Source: Allobosea sp.
GTDB lineage: Bacteria > Pseudomonadota > Alphaproteobacteria > Rhizobiales > Beijerinckiaceae
Assembly (NCBI GenBank): GCA_024231975.1
Contig: JAAEQB010000012.1
Span: 62,001-126,000, forward strand
DNA: 64,000 bases
Direction: 5' to 3'
Shown here in pieces: positions 8,674 through 17,556 of this stretch (the first letter of the stretch is position 1; every line of letters starts with the position of its first letter). A program made the position numbers and the translations under genes. The notes under the pieces were generated by a model, which saw only the letters and a list, made by a program, of their open reading frames with translations, searched no databases and was not told the DNA's origin.

Positions 8674-10007
8674 CGCCTGCCCTCGAGCACGGCCCAGAGC
8701 TCCATTTCGAGATCGGGCCAATCACCGGAGAAATGCATGCCGATCGAACTCGCCGTGCTGAACTCCGGCCAGAGCGGCGAGGTGCGGTCGAGATAGAAAT
8801 AGACGTGGTCGGTCAGCGCCCGGATCTGGGGCGGCGGTGTCGGCAGGTGGACGAGATTGATGCCCGGCAGATGGGCATGGACGATCTCGTTCATCTTGGT
8901 GTTGGGGCCGATCTTGAACAGATGCGGGAACTGCGACTGGATCTCGGTCAGCGGCCGGCGTGCGGCCACTTCCAGGATCAGGGTCGCGTTGCGCATCAGG
9001 GCACGGTCGCGGATCGTCGACATGAAGGCGTTCTGCGCCCGCTCGACGATTTCCAGACGGATGGCACGGCGGCCGAGCTGGGCCGAGAGGAAGTCCTGGA
9101 TGTCGCGCACCACCGGGGTGAAGCAGCCCTCCAGGTCGTCATGGTCATAGGCCGGGTAGTCGCGGGCGCGGCGCTCGGCGGTGGTGAAGGTCGCAAGCTC
9201 GCCGGCGATGGCGAGCAGGGTGACGAACAGGCGTTCCGGGTGAACGAAACGCGAGCCGCGCATGTGCTTCAGCACCGGGATGTGCCGGTTGAGCAGCTGC
9301 AGGATGAAATAGTCGGCGCTCTGCAGGCCGCCGCCGGCGGTCGGGTCGGCAGCGTAGCGGGCGAGCTCTTCCAGCTTGTTGTCGATCCAGCCGATGACGC
9401 GATCCATCCAGCCGTCGACGACCGGATGGGCCGAGCAGAGCAGGACCGGCGGGGCGAATTTCTCGTCGAACAGGATGGCGCGGTCGCGCACTTCGAGCAC
9501 GCGCCCGAGCGCCAGGCCGACATAGCCGGGCTTGCCGGTCTTGCGCAGCTCCAGGCCGAAGCGCGGATGGGCGATGTCGATCTCCTCGTCGACGCGCAGC
9601 GAGGCGGTCGAATCGATCAGCATCTCGGTCGCCGGATAGAAGCGGCTGGCCGAGCCGTTCAGGCTGTCCTCGACCTCGCGGGTGTTGGAGGCGGCGAGCG
9701 GCAGCGACAGCCAGGCGATCTGGCCGGCGGCATTTTCCGGCACTTCGATTGCCGGCGGCAAAGGCGAGTTGTCCGGCATGGCGAAGGGCGTGCCGTCCGG
9801 CATCACGCCGACGGCGCGCCGGAGGCCGATGCGGCTCTGCTGTGCCAGGTCGCGGTCGATCTCGAGCACCGAGAACCCCCACGGATAGGGCGTGACGTGC
9901 CGGACACGATTCTCCAGCAGATTCTCGAGATAGCGATCGTTCTGCTGCAGATGATGCGGCCGCAGGAACAAGCCTTCGGACCAGACGACCTTACTGTACC
10001 ACGACAT
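8670..10007 (-). CDS. tssK: T6SS baseplate protein TssK
   Basis: TssK is the trimeric baseplate subunit that links the phage-like baseplate to the TssJLM membrane complex. The protein is 445 residues, as expected, and begins with the family's recognisable VVWSEGLFLRPHHLQQ segment at residues 7-22, followed by RYLE and PWGF. It is the first gene of the leftward operon tssK-tssL-tssM-tagF-pppA-ppkA. The 200-base gap upstream is shared with a divergent operon carrying a PAAR protein and must hold both promoters; I could not recognise convincing promoter elements in it. The remaining core genes (tssB, C, E, F, G, H, J, hcp, vgrG) lie outside this window. Confidence 0.96.
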   Translation of the reverse strand: MSWYSKVVWSEGLFLRPHHLQQNDRYLENLLENRVRHVTPYPWGFSVLEIDRDLAQQSRIGLRRAVGVMPDGTPFAMPDNSPLPPAIEVPENAAGQIAWLSLPLAASNTREVEDSLNGSASRFYPATEMLIDSTASLRVDEEIDIAHPRFGLELRKTGKPGYVGLALGRVLEVRDRAILFDEKFAPPVLLCSAHPVVDGWMDRVIGWIDNKLEELARYAADPTAGGGLQSADYFILQLLNRHIPVLKHMRGSRFVHPERLFVTLLAIAGELATFTTAERRARDYPAYDHDDLEGCFTPVVRDIQDFLSAQLGRRAIRLEIVERAQNAFMSTIRDRALMRNATLILEVAARRPLTEIQSQFPHLFKIGPNTKMNEIVHAHLPGINLVHLPTPPPQIRALTDHVYFYLDRTSPLWPEFSTASSIGMHFSGDWPDLEMELWAVLEGRR

Positions 10008-10207
10008 CCGGTTCTCGCTATCTCAAGGCCTATCCAGGACACTATACGGCTCGTTCCCGAGCGTCACCATTGCAATGTCACCGCTGCTTTGGCCATTGCT
10101 GGATTCAGGGCGCATTTCGCCGGGGCTGCGCGAAATGATCGCAAGAGCGCGCAGATGGATGTAGCGTGAGGTGCAGCCGACCGGCCGTCGCCTATTGGGG
10201 CAGCAGG

Positions 10208-10597
10208 ATGAACCAGAACCAGGCGCCAGACTATGATCGCAGCGGGCGGTTCCCGATCGACGAGGGTGGCTGGCAAGTCATCAATCTCGAGCGGGATCTC
10301 TACCCTGGCGGACCCTGGGCGCTCCGCGTCCTCGCGCCTGGCTTCCCAGTGTTCCATTGCGGCTACAGCTATGTCGGCGAGCGCGATGCGCAGGGGCGCA
10401 GGCGGGTGGTGATGTCGCATCTGGGAGGCAGGCTGGCGGCGTCCGAATACGGGCGTGTGACCTTCACCGCCGCGATGCTCAAACGCATCCAGGACCATCT
10501 GCGCGCCTATGCCATGCTCCATGCCGGCCAGTTGTTCGGAAAGCCGATCCTCGGTGTCGACTTCGTCGCCGAAGACCGGCGGGTCGAGATCTTCTGA
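10208..10597 (+). CDS. uncharacterised protein upstream of the T6SS PAAR gene
   Basis: A 129-residue soluble protein that I do not recognise. It has no signal peptide or membrane segment and is rich in aromatic residues and Arg, with a GYSYVGERDAQGRRRVVMSH stretch that looks like paired beta strands and a helical segment towards the end. It is the first gene of a rightward operon, nine bases before the PAAR gene, and divergent from tssK. The ATG at 10208 has a purine-rich GCAGCAGG just before it; a frame-open ATG at 10166 would add 14 residues of poor quality. From position, a T6SS accessory role (adaptor, chaperone or effector-related) is possible but is inference only. Confidence 0.7.
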   Translation: MNQNQAPDYDRSGRFPIDEGGWQVINLERDLYPGGPWALRVLAPGFPVFHCGYSYVGERDAQGRRRVVMSHLGGRLAASEYGRVTFTAAMLKRIQDHLRAYAMLHAGQLFGKPILGVDFVAEDRRVEIF

Positions 10598-10606
10598 GGT
10601 GACGCG

Positions 10607-11845
10607 ATGACGACGGCTGCCGACGCGATCGCGCGCCTAAAGGGCGGGAAACCGAGCGTTGCGGAGCTCGTCGCGCTGGCGCGCGAGGTTCCGGCGACGG
10701 CGGCAGGCCCGGGAGCGATCCTCTATTCCCGCCTCGGCTCGAAGGCGCAGGACGTGGTCGCCGAAGCGCAGGAAGCGACCAATTATGCCCTGATCGACGA
10801 TACGCCCCGTGCGGCCTTCCTCATGAGCCGGCCATTTCAGCTGGCGCTCGCTGAGGCGTTCGGTCTGACGGGTATCGACGACGACGATGTGATCGAGAAA
10901 CTTCAGAAGGGCTCCTGGCTGCCGGCGACCGACCCGCAAAGGGCAGTCGCGGCGGCTGCGAATGAGCTGCTCTACGGGGTCGAGGGCGATGCCAAGTCGC
11001 TGCAGGACTCGTTCTGGGGCGATGCCTCGCGTGAGTTCATCGAGAGCCTCGAGGGGCCTGTCCACGTCATGCTGATGATGGGCCAGTCGGTCCAGAAGGT
11101 GTTCTGGGCCGTCGAGCTGCCGACGCTGCTCGGTACGGCCGCCGCCGGCAAGCTCGCACCGAACGCGACCATCAACGGTATTCCCGTGGCCTCGCTGCCG
11201 CCGGACCGGGATGCCGCCTTCGCGGTCCTGACGGCCTCGGCGGACAAGAACGCCAAGGCCTTCATGAGCAGCGTGGCGATGGCCGCGGCCGGCGGTGCTG
11301 GAGCCGGGGGCGGCGGGGGAGGAGGAGGTGGTGGTGGGGGAGGTGGCGCCGGTCGCCCCGCGGCCCGCATTCTCGATCCCGTCATCCATCCGCTGCCTGG
11401 CATGCTGACGCCGGGGCCGGGAAGCTTCAACGTGGTCATTGGCAGCAAGCCTGCCTGGCGCGGCGTTCCGGCTGCTGCCGCGGCAGGGATCCAATCCGCT
11501 AAGGCGACCTCGGACGCGGCGATCGCAACCGCAGAGGCGGCGACGGTGGCAGCCGCCCCAACGCCCGGCGCGGCCGCCGCGAAGACGGCGGAGGAGGGTG
11601 TCAAGGCGACGGCCGCGACCACCATGGGCTCGACGATCACGAGCGCTGCCGGCGGCGCCGACATCCATATGTGCGCGACGCCGTTGCCGATCCCGCCGCA
11701 TGGGCCGGGCGTGGTGATCGACGGCTCGCAGACCGTGCTGGTCAACGGCTTGCCGCTTTGCCGCATGGGCGACACGATCATCGAGGCGGTCGGACCGCCG
11801 AACAAGATCGCCATGGGCGAACCGACCGTGCTGATCGGCGGCTGA
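10607..11845 (+). CDS. PAAR-domain T6SS tip protein with long N-terminal extension
   Basis: PAAR proteins cap the VgrG spike and carry or dock effectors. The C-terminal part (about residues 345-412) is the PAAR/DUF4150-type fold: it starts at GGADIHMCATPLPIPPHGPG, then VLVNGLPLCRMGD and ends in GEPTVLIGG. The first 230 residues form a mostly helical region without similarity that I recognise, followed by a run of 14 glycines (around residues 233-248) and an Ala-rich linker. No signal peptide is present, as expected for T6SS cargo. The extension could be a toxin, a loading domain or a chaperone-binding domain. The gene stands divergent from tssK, between two unnamed genes with gaps of nine bases and one base. 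Confidence 0.88.
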   Translation: MTTAADAIARLKGGKPSVAELVALAREVPATAAGPGAILYSRLGSKAQDVVAEAQEATNYALIDDTPRAAFLMSRPFQLALAEAFGLTGIDDDDVIEKLQKGSWLPATDPQRAVAAAANELLYGVEGDAKSLQDSFWGDASREFIESLEGPVHVMLMMGQSVQKVFWAVELPTLLGTAAAGKLAPNATINGIPVASLPPDRDAAFAVLTASADKNAKAFMSSVAMAAAGGAGAGGGGGGGGGGGGGGAGRPAARILDPVIHPLPGMLTPGPGSFNVVIGSKPAWRGVPAAAAAGIQSAKATSDAAIATAEAATVAAAPTPGAAAAKTAEEGVKATAATTMGSTITSAAGGADIHMCATPLPIPPHGPGVVIDGSQTVLVNGLPLCRMGDTIIEAVGPPNKIAMGEPTVLIGG

Positions 11846-11846
11846 G

Positions 11847-12626
11847 ATGGGGCGTCGCCGTTCTCCCGACCGGGCCGTGGCAGCGCAGGAGCGCTTCCGC
11901 CTGCTGCGCGTCCAGCGCTTTTCATCCGACACCGAGCAGGCGCTCTGGCACGGGCGCTCGCGCAATACCCGTGTCGCCAAGGTCTTGGTCTACATGGCGG
12001 CGATCCGGATGCCGGACCGGCCGGGCCTGCCGCTGACGCCCAATCCGAGCGTGACCTGCAAGGGCGCCGAGCAGCAGTTCTTCAGTGCTTCCGGCGATAA
12101 CCAGGCGGCGCATCTGCTGCCGGGGCAGATCCTGATCGACAACACCTATCCCTGGCTCTTCCTGCAGGGCGAGCCGGCGCGGCTGCTGCAGAACGAGTTC
12201 GCCTATGTCGATCCGATCCACGCCAACTACAACGCTGCCGACCGGCTGGCCGAGCGCAACGGCATGATCGATGCCTTCGCTGCCGCCTGCCGTGCCGTGC
12301 TGACCGGCACGGGCGACGCCGAGCGCGACGTCGCCAACGCCTATCATCGTGCCTGGGTGCCCGGCGCGCTTGCGGCGATCGCCGCGGCCGAGAACGAACT
12401 GCGCACCGAGCCACTGCCGCCGCCGCTGGTCTACGGCACCGGCCCCGAGGATTACGGCATGATCCTCAACCTCGAAGAGCGCAGCCAGGCGATGAACGAC
12501 GAGGAGATTTGGGACAGTTTCGAGCAGCTCAGCATGCTCGACTACTATCGCGCCGCCTTTGACGAGACGCCGCGCGAGATCGAGCCGCGGGCCGTGGTCG
12601 CTGCGCTGAATGCGCTGGTGAACTGA
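11847..12626 (+). CDS. uncharacterised protein downstream of the T6SS PAAR gene
   Basis: A 259-residue soluble protein with no signal peptide or membrane helix; I do not recognise its family. It begins one base after the PAAR stop, so it is almost certainly translated from the same message. The N terminus is Arg-rich, the middle contains NPSVTCKGAEQQFFSAS and LIDNTYPWLFLQGEP stretches, and the C-terminal third is acidic and helical (NLEERSQAMNDEEIWDSFEQ). Internal Met codons near residue 50 leave the start open. Position next to a PAAR gene makes an effector, an effector chaperone or an immunity protein the leading guesses; the lack of a secretion signal would argue against a periplasmic immunity protein. 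Confidence 0.72.
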   Translation: MGRRRSPDRAVAAQERFRLLRVQRFSSDTEQALWHGRSRNTRVAKVLVYMAAIRMPDRPGLPLTPNPSVTCKGAEQQFFSASGDNQAAHLLPGQILIDNTYPWLFLQGEPARLLQNEFAYVDPIHANYNAADRLAERNGMIDAFAAACRAVLTGTGDAERDVANAYHRAWVPGALAAIAAAENELRTEPLPPPLVYGTGPEDYGMILNLEERSQAMNDEEIWDSFEQLSMLDYYRAAFDETPREIEPRAVVAALNALVN

Positions 12627-12632
12627 GGTGGC

Positions 12633-13535
12633 TCAGCGTCGTCCCGTCGGTGGCGCCGTGGCGACGATCAGCCCGGCTGCGACGATCACCGCGACCCCGG
12701 CCCAGGTCATCGGCGAGGGCAGGTCGTCGAACAGCGCAAAGCCGAGCGCGGTCGCGCCGATCAGTTCGAGATAGACCAGGGGCGAGAGCGTCGCGACCGG
12801 CGCCAGGCGGAAGGCGCTGATCGTCATCAGGTTGTTCAGCGTCTAGACCAGGCCCATCAGCAAGATGAGCAGCAGACCCTCGCGCGTCGGCGTGGTCCAT
12901 TGCAGCACCGCGAAGGGCAGCAGCATCAGGATACCGAGCACGAGCTGGATCGTCAGTGTCGCCACGGGCGGCCTGTCCTGGGCGGTGGCGCGGGTCAACA
13001 CCAGATAGCAGGCCATGCAGAAGCCGGAGGCGAGCGCGATCAACGTGTCGGCGCTGGTCTCAGTGCCCGGGCGCACGACGAGGATGGCGCCGACGAAGCC
13101 TAGGGCGACGGCAATCAGCTTTCGCCGGTCGAGCCGCTCGCGCAGCGTGATCGCGGCAAGCAGGGTCGCCACAATCGGGGCGATGAAATAGGCGCCGAGG
13201 GCGTCGGCCAGCGGAATGCGCGCGATCGCCACGAAATAGAGCGTCATCGCCGTGACAAGGAAGGCGGTGCGCAGGATCTGCGAGAGCCAGTACCGGCCTG
13301 GCGATGCGGACGTGCGCTCCGGCGCTCGTCCAAGCTGGATCAGCGCGACCGGGAGGATGAAGCCGAGCGCTGCGACATAGCGCACCCAGCTGAGGAAGGC
13401 CGGTGAATGGGCGCCGCTCAGATATTTGGCGATGGCGTCCGAGGTCGGGATGATCAGCATGGCGATCGCCATGAGCACGATGCCGAGCGTTTCGCTGTGC
13501 GGTTTGCGATGCGCCTGATCGGGGGACGGGGTCAT
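12633..13535 (-). pseudogene. DMT/EamA-family permease interrupted by one in-frame TAG
   Basis: Drug/metabolite transporter-type permease of about 300 residues with the usual ten hydrophobic helices in two EamA halves. The reading frame is intact from the ATG at 13535 except for a single TAG at 12843-12845, after codon 230 (MGLV-stop-TLNNLMTISAFRLAP). The sequence after the stop continues the second EamA repeat in the same frame to a normal C terminus (VATAPPTGRR), so no indel is involved; a CAG (Gln) to TAG change is the simplest explanation. The first 230 residues hold about seven or eight helices, so the truncated product is probably non-functional. A base-calling error is the main alternative. 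Confidence 0.85.
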
Positions 13536-13709
13536 GGCGCGACGCTATCTGATTCTGACATCGCAACAGTGGCGCCGTTAACGTTTCCGAAGCCTCGGTA
13601 AATCCGAGTTAACTCTCCGGCGCGTCTGCCAGCGTCAGCTGCCCCAACGATATTGACGTGAACAGGAAGGGAACTAAACTGAACATATAGAGAACATTGG
13701 AGATCGGAC

Positions 13710-13820
13710 ATGGTGATTGCCCGCAAGCTGATGGCCGGAGCCGTTGAGTTCTTGGCGCTCGCTCTCTTCGTTGGAATGATCTGGGTCTGGGCGGCGCTCG
13801 CCTCGGGACCGCATGTCTGA
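13710..13820 (+). CDS. 36-residue single-span membrane peptide
   Basis: A very short gene encoding a 36-residue peptide: a basic start (MVIARKLMAG) followed by one hydrophobic helix rich in Leu, Ala and Trp (FLALALFVGMIWVWAALAS) and a short tail. A good ribosome-binding site, GGAGA, stands seven bases before the ATG. It sits between the broken permease and dnaE, in DNA without other coding signals. Topology by the positive-inside rule would put the N terminus in the cytoplasm. Peptides of this build are often regulators or stabilisers of membrane complexes, but nothing here shows a partner. The call rests on the clean start site and the coherent membrane helix. Confidence 0.6.
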   Translation: MVIARKLMAGAVEFLALALFVGMIWVWAALASGPHV

Positions 13821-14003
13821 GCGGCGGCTCATGGCCGCAGCCGGGCGCTATCGCGAAGGCATCCACAGCCGCGCAAATGGACCGGCTCGACCGGGGAGGG
13901 GTGGCGCGCAATAAGCGGTTCGGAGCATGCTCCTGAATTGAGAATCGGCGCAGGTACCCCCGCGCGGCCTGGTGGCCGGGCGGATGGCGCGCCGGAGGGC
14001 GCG

Positions 14004-17000
14004 ATGACCGACCGCAAAGACGATACACAGGTTCAGGACGAGGTCGGCTTCGTCCACCTCCATGTCCATTCGAGCTATTCGCTGCTCGAAGGCGCGATCC
14101 AGGTCGGCTCGCTCGCCAAGCTCGCGGCCGGCGATGGCCAGCCGGCCATGGCGCTGACCGACACCAACAACCTGTTCGGTGCGCTCGAATTCTCCGAGAA
14201 GCTGGCGAGCTCCGGCGTCCAGCCGATCGCGGGCGTGCAGCTCTCCGTCGACTTCGCCGATGAGGACACAAGCGGGCGCAAGCCGCTCCAGAGCGTGACG
14301 CCGCATGTCGTGCTGCTGGCGACCAGCGAGGCCGGCTACGGCAACCTGATGAAGCTGGTGACGGAAGCCTGCCTCGCCGCCGCCGGCGGCAGCCCGGTCG
14401 CGAGCATCGACCATCTCGCAGCCTACAACAGCGACGTGATTGCGCTGACCGGCGGTGCTGGCGGGCCGCTCGATCTTGCCTTGCGTGCCGGCCAGCCGGC
14501 GCAGGCCGAGGCGCGCCTGAAGCGCCTGCAGGCGATCTTCGGCGACCGGCTCTATGTCGAGATCCAGCGTCATGAGCGCGAGGATGGGCCGGCGGTCGAG
14601 GCCGGCTTGCTCCGTTTCGCCTATGACAACGACCTGCCGATCGTCGCCACCAACGAGCCCTTTTTTGGCAAGCCTGCGGATTTCGAGGCGCATGACGCGC
14701 TGCTTGCCGTGGCGGCGGGGCGTCTGCTCTCGGATGGCGAGCGACGGAGGGTGTCGCCGGCGCATTTCTTCGCCGGCCGCGAGGAGATGAAGCGGCGCTT
14801 CGCCGACCTGCCGGAGGCGCTCGCGTCCACTGTCGAGATCGCCCGGCGCTGCTCCTGGCGCGTCGGCACGCGCAAACCGATTCTCCCGCGCTTCGGAGAG
14901 GAAGGCCGCGACGAAGCCGAGGAGCTCGAAGCCCAGGCGCGCGCCGGCCTTGCGGCGCGGCTGGCCAAGCACGGACCGGCCGAGGGCTTCACTGTCGAAG
15001 CCTATGACAAGCGGCTCGATTTCGAGCTCTCAATTATCACCCGGATGAAATTTCCGGGCTACTTCCTGATCGTCTCGGACTTCATCAAATGGGCCAAGGC
15101 GCAGGACATCCCGGTCGGGCCGGGCCGCGGCTCGGGCGCGGGCTCGCTCGTCGCCTATGCCCTGACCATCACCGACGTCGACCCGCTGCGCTTCGGCCTG
15201 CTGTTCGAGCGCTTCCTCAATCCTGATCGCGTCTCGATGCCGGACTTCGACATCGACTTCTGCCAGTACCGGCGTGAAGAGGTGATCGAGTATGTCAAGC
15301 ACCGCTATGGCGAGGAGCGCGTCGCCCAGATCATCACCTTCGGCACCCTGCAGGCGCGCGGCGTGCTGCGCGACGTCGGCCGCGTGCTGGAGATGCCCTA
15401 CGGCCAGGTCGACAAGCTGACCAAGCTGGTGCCGCAGAACCCGGCCAAGCCGATCACGCTGCCGGAGGCGATCGCCGGCGAGCCGAAGCTGCAGGAGGCG
15501 GCGGCCGAGGAGCCGGTGGTCGGGCGCCTGCTTGAGATCGCCCAGAAGCTCGAAGGCCTGCACCGCCACGCCTCGACCCACGCCGCCGGCGTCGTCATCG
15601 GCGACCGGCCGCTGGAACAGCTCGTCGCGCTCTCGGTCGATCCGCGCACCGGCATGCGCGTCACCCAGTTCAACATGAAATGGGTCGAACAGGCCGGGCT
15701 GGTGAAGTTCGACTTCCTCGGCCTGAAGACGCTGACGACGCTGACCATCGCGGTGCAGCTCATCGCACAGCGCGGCATTGCGGTCGACCTGGCGCAATTG
15801 CCCTTCGACGACCCGAAGACCTACGAGATGCTGGCGCGCGGCGAGACGGTCGGCGTGTTCCAGGTGGAATCGGTCGGCATGCGCAAGGCGCTGGTCGAGA
15901 TGAAGGCCGATCGGATCGAGGACCTGATCGCGCTGGTGGCGCTCTACCGTCCTGGCCCGATGGACAACATCCCGACCTATTGCCGCCGAAAGCTCGGGCT
16001 GGAGGAGCCGACCTATCTCCACCCCGGCATGGAACCGTTCCTGTCCGAGACGCACGGCATCATCGTCTACCAGGAACAGGTGATGCAGGTGGCGCAGGCG
16101 CTGTCGGGCTATTCGCTCGGCGAAGCCGACCTGCTGCGCCGCGCCATGGGCAAGAAGATCAAGGCTGAGATGGACGCCCAGCGCGACCGTTTCGTGAAGG
16201 GCGCGATCGAGGCCGGCCTGAAGAAGGACTTGGCCTCGGAGATCTTCGACCTGCTGGCGAAGTTCGCCGACTACGGCTTCAACAAGAGCCATGCCGCGGC
16301 CTATGCCGTCGTCGCCTTCCAGACCGCCTATCTCAAGGCCAACTATCCGGTCGAGTTCATGGCGGCGTCGATGACGCTCGACATCGGCAACACCGACAAG
16401 CTCTCGGAATTCCGGCGTGAGTCCGAGCGCCTCGGCATCAAGGTCGAGCGTCCCTCGATCAACCGTTCCGGCGTCGATTTCGACGTTGCCGACGGGGCGA
16501 TCCGCTATGCGCTGGGCGCCATCAAGGGCGTCGGCCGGGCCGCGGTGGAATCGATCGTCGCGGCGCGGACCAAGGAAGGCCCGTTCCGGGACCTCGCCGA
16601 CTTCGCTCGCCGGATCGATACCCGCCTGGTCAATCGCCGCACGATCGAGGCGCTGATCTCGGCCGGCACGCTCGACGAGATCGAGCCGGAGCGTGCCAAG
16701 GCGATGGCGGCGGTCGACGGCATGCTGGCGCTCTCGAACCGCGTGCGCGACGAAGCGGCAGCGGGGCAGCTCGACATGCTCGGCAGCGGCGGGAACGCGG
16801 AAGCCTTCCGTATCCCGCCCTTCGAGCCCTGGGCGCCGGCCGAGCGGCTGAAGCGCGAGCACGAAGCGGTCGGTTTCTTCCTCTCCGGTCACCCGCTCGA
16901 CGAATACGAGCATGTGCTGAAGCGCCTGCGGGTGCAGAGCTATGCCGATTTCGCCCGCAATGTCCGCGCCAGCGGCACCTCGATCGCCAAGGTCGCAGCC

Positions 17001-17471
17001 TCCGTCATCGACAGGTCGGAGCGGCGGACCAAGTCCGGCAACAAGATGGGCATCGTCCAGCTCTCCGATCCGACTGGCCAGTTCGAGGCGATCCTGTTCT
17101 CGGAAGGGCTACAGCGCTATCGCGAGCTGCTCGAGCCGGGCGCCGCGCTGGTGATCAGGCTCTCGGCCGTGCTCGACGGTGAAGAGGTCAGGCCGCGCAT
17201 CGAGGATGTCGAGAGGCTCGACGATCTCGCCGGCCGGCAGAAGCAGGACCTGTGCATCTTCCTGCGTGACGACAAGGCGCTGTCCTCGATCGCCGAGCGG
17301 GTGAAGCCGCGCGACGGGGTGCGCTCCGATGGCAAGATCTCGCTGGTGATGATCCTCGACGACGGGGCCCAGGAGATCGAGATCGAGTTGCCGGGGCGCT
17401 ATCCGGTCAACCAGCAGCTCGCCAATGCCGTGCGTGCCGCGCCTGGCGTCGTGAACGTCGAGTTGCGCTGA
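14004..17471 (+). CDS. dnaE: DNA polymerase III alpha subunit
   Basis: Catalytic subunit of the replicative DNA polymerase III, 1155 residues. The N-terminal PHP domain starts with HLHVHSSYSLLEGA (residues 18-31). The polymerase core contains GPGRGSGAGSLVAYAL and the PDFDIDF motif at about 413-419 carrying the catalytic aspartates. Helix-hairpin-helix, OB-fold (around 960-1070) and C-terminal tau-binding regions follow. It is DnaE1 rather than the mutagenic DnaE2/ImuC: the N-terminal motif is of the DnaE1 type and no imuA/imuB neighbours are present. The ATG at 14004 is preferred because it follows GGAGGGC and gives a family-like N terminus; an earlier in-frame ATG at 13938 adds 22 unlikely residues. 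Confidence 0.97.
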   Translation: MTDRKDDTQVQDEVGFVHLHVHSSYSLLEGAIQVGSLAKLAAGDGQPAMALTDTNNLFGALEFSEKLASSGVQPIAGVQLSVDFADEDTSGRKPLQSVTPHVVLLATSEAGYGNLMKLVTEACLAAAGGSPVASIDHLAAYNSDVIALTGGAGGPLDLALRAGQPAQAEARLKRLQAIFGDRLYVEIQRHEREDGPAVEAGLLRFAYDNDLPIVATNEPFFGKPADFEAHDALLAVAAGRLLSDGERRRVSPAHFFAGREEMKRRFADLPEALASTVEIARRCSWRVGTRKPILPRFGEEGRDEAEELEAQARAGLAARLAKHGPAEGFTVEAYDKRLDFELSIITRMKFPGYFLIVSDFIKWAKAQDIPVGPGRGSGAGSLVAYALTITDVDPLRFGLLFERFLNPDRVSMPDFDIDFCQYRREEVIEYVKHRYGEERVAQIITFGTLQARGVLRDVGRVLEMPYGQVDKLTKLVPQNPAKPITLPEAIAGEPKLQEAAAEEPVVGRLLEIAQKLEGLHRHASTHAAGVVIGDRPLEQLVALSVDPRTGMRVTQFNMKWVEQAGLVKFDFLGLKTLTTLTIAVQLIAQRGIAVDLAQLPFDDPKTYEMLARGETVGVFQVESVGMRKALVEMKADRIEDLIALVALYRPGPMDNIPTYCRRKLGLEEPTYLHPGMEPFLSETHGIIVYQEQVMQVAQALSGYSLGEADLLRRAMGKKIKAEMDAQRDRFVKGAIEAGLKKDLASEIFDLLAKFADYGFNKSHAAAYAVVAFQTAYLKANYPVEFMAASMTLDIGNTDKLSEFRRESERLGIKVERPSINRSGVDFDVADGAIRYALGAIKGVGRAAVESIVAARTKEGPFRDLADFARRIDTRLVNRRTIEALISAGTLDEIEPERAKAMAAVDGMLALSNRVRDEAAAGQLDMLGSGGNAEAFRIPPFEPWAPAERLKREHEAVGFFLSGHPLDEYEHVLKRLRVQSYADFARNVRASGTSIAKVAASVIDRSERRTKSGNKMGIVQLSDPTGQFEAILFSEGLQRYRELLEPGAALVIRLSAVLDGEEVRPRIEDVERLDDLAGRQKQDLCIFLRDDKALSSIAERVKPRDGVRSDGKISLVMILDDGAQEIEIELPGRYPVNQQLANAVRAAPGVVNVELR

Positions 17472-17556
17472 CCGGCCTCGTCAGCGCCCACCCTTGCGCT
17501 GCCGGCGGCCTAGGGATCAGAGTGCCCCGCAGACAATGACAGTCTCCGGGGGGACG

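Noticed and set aside
10008..10207. A sigma-54 promoter in the tssK/PAAR gap
   Set aside because: TGGCC and TTGC occur close together (around 10098) but the GG-to-GC spacing is seven rather than ten bases.
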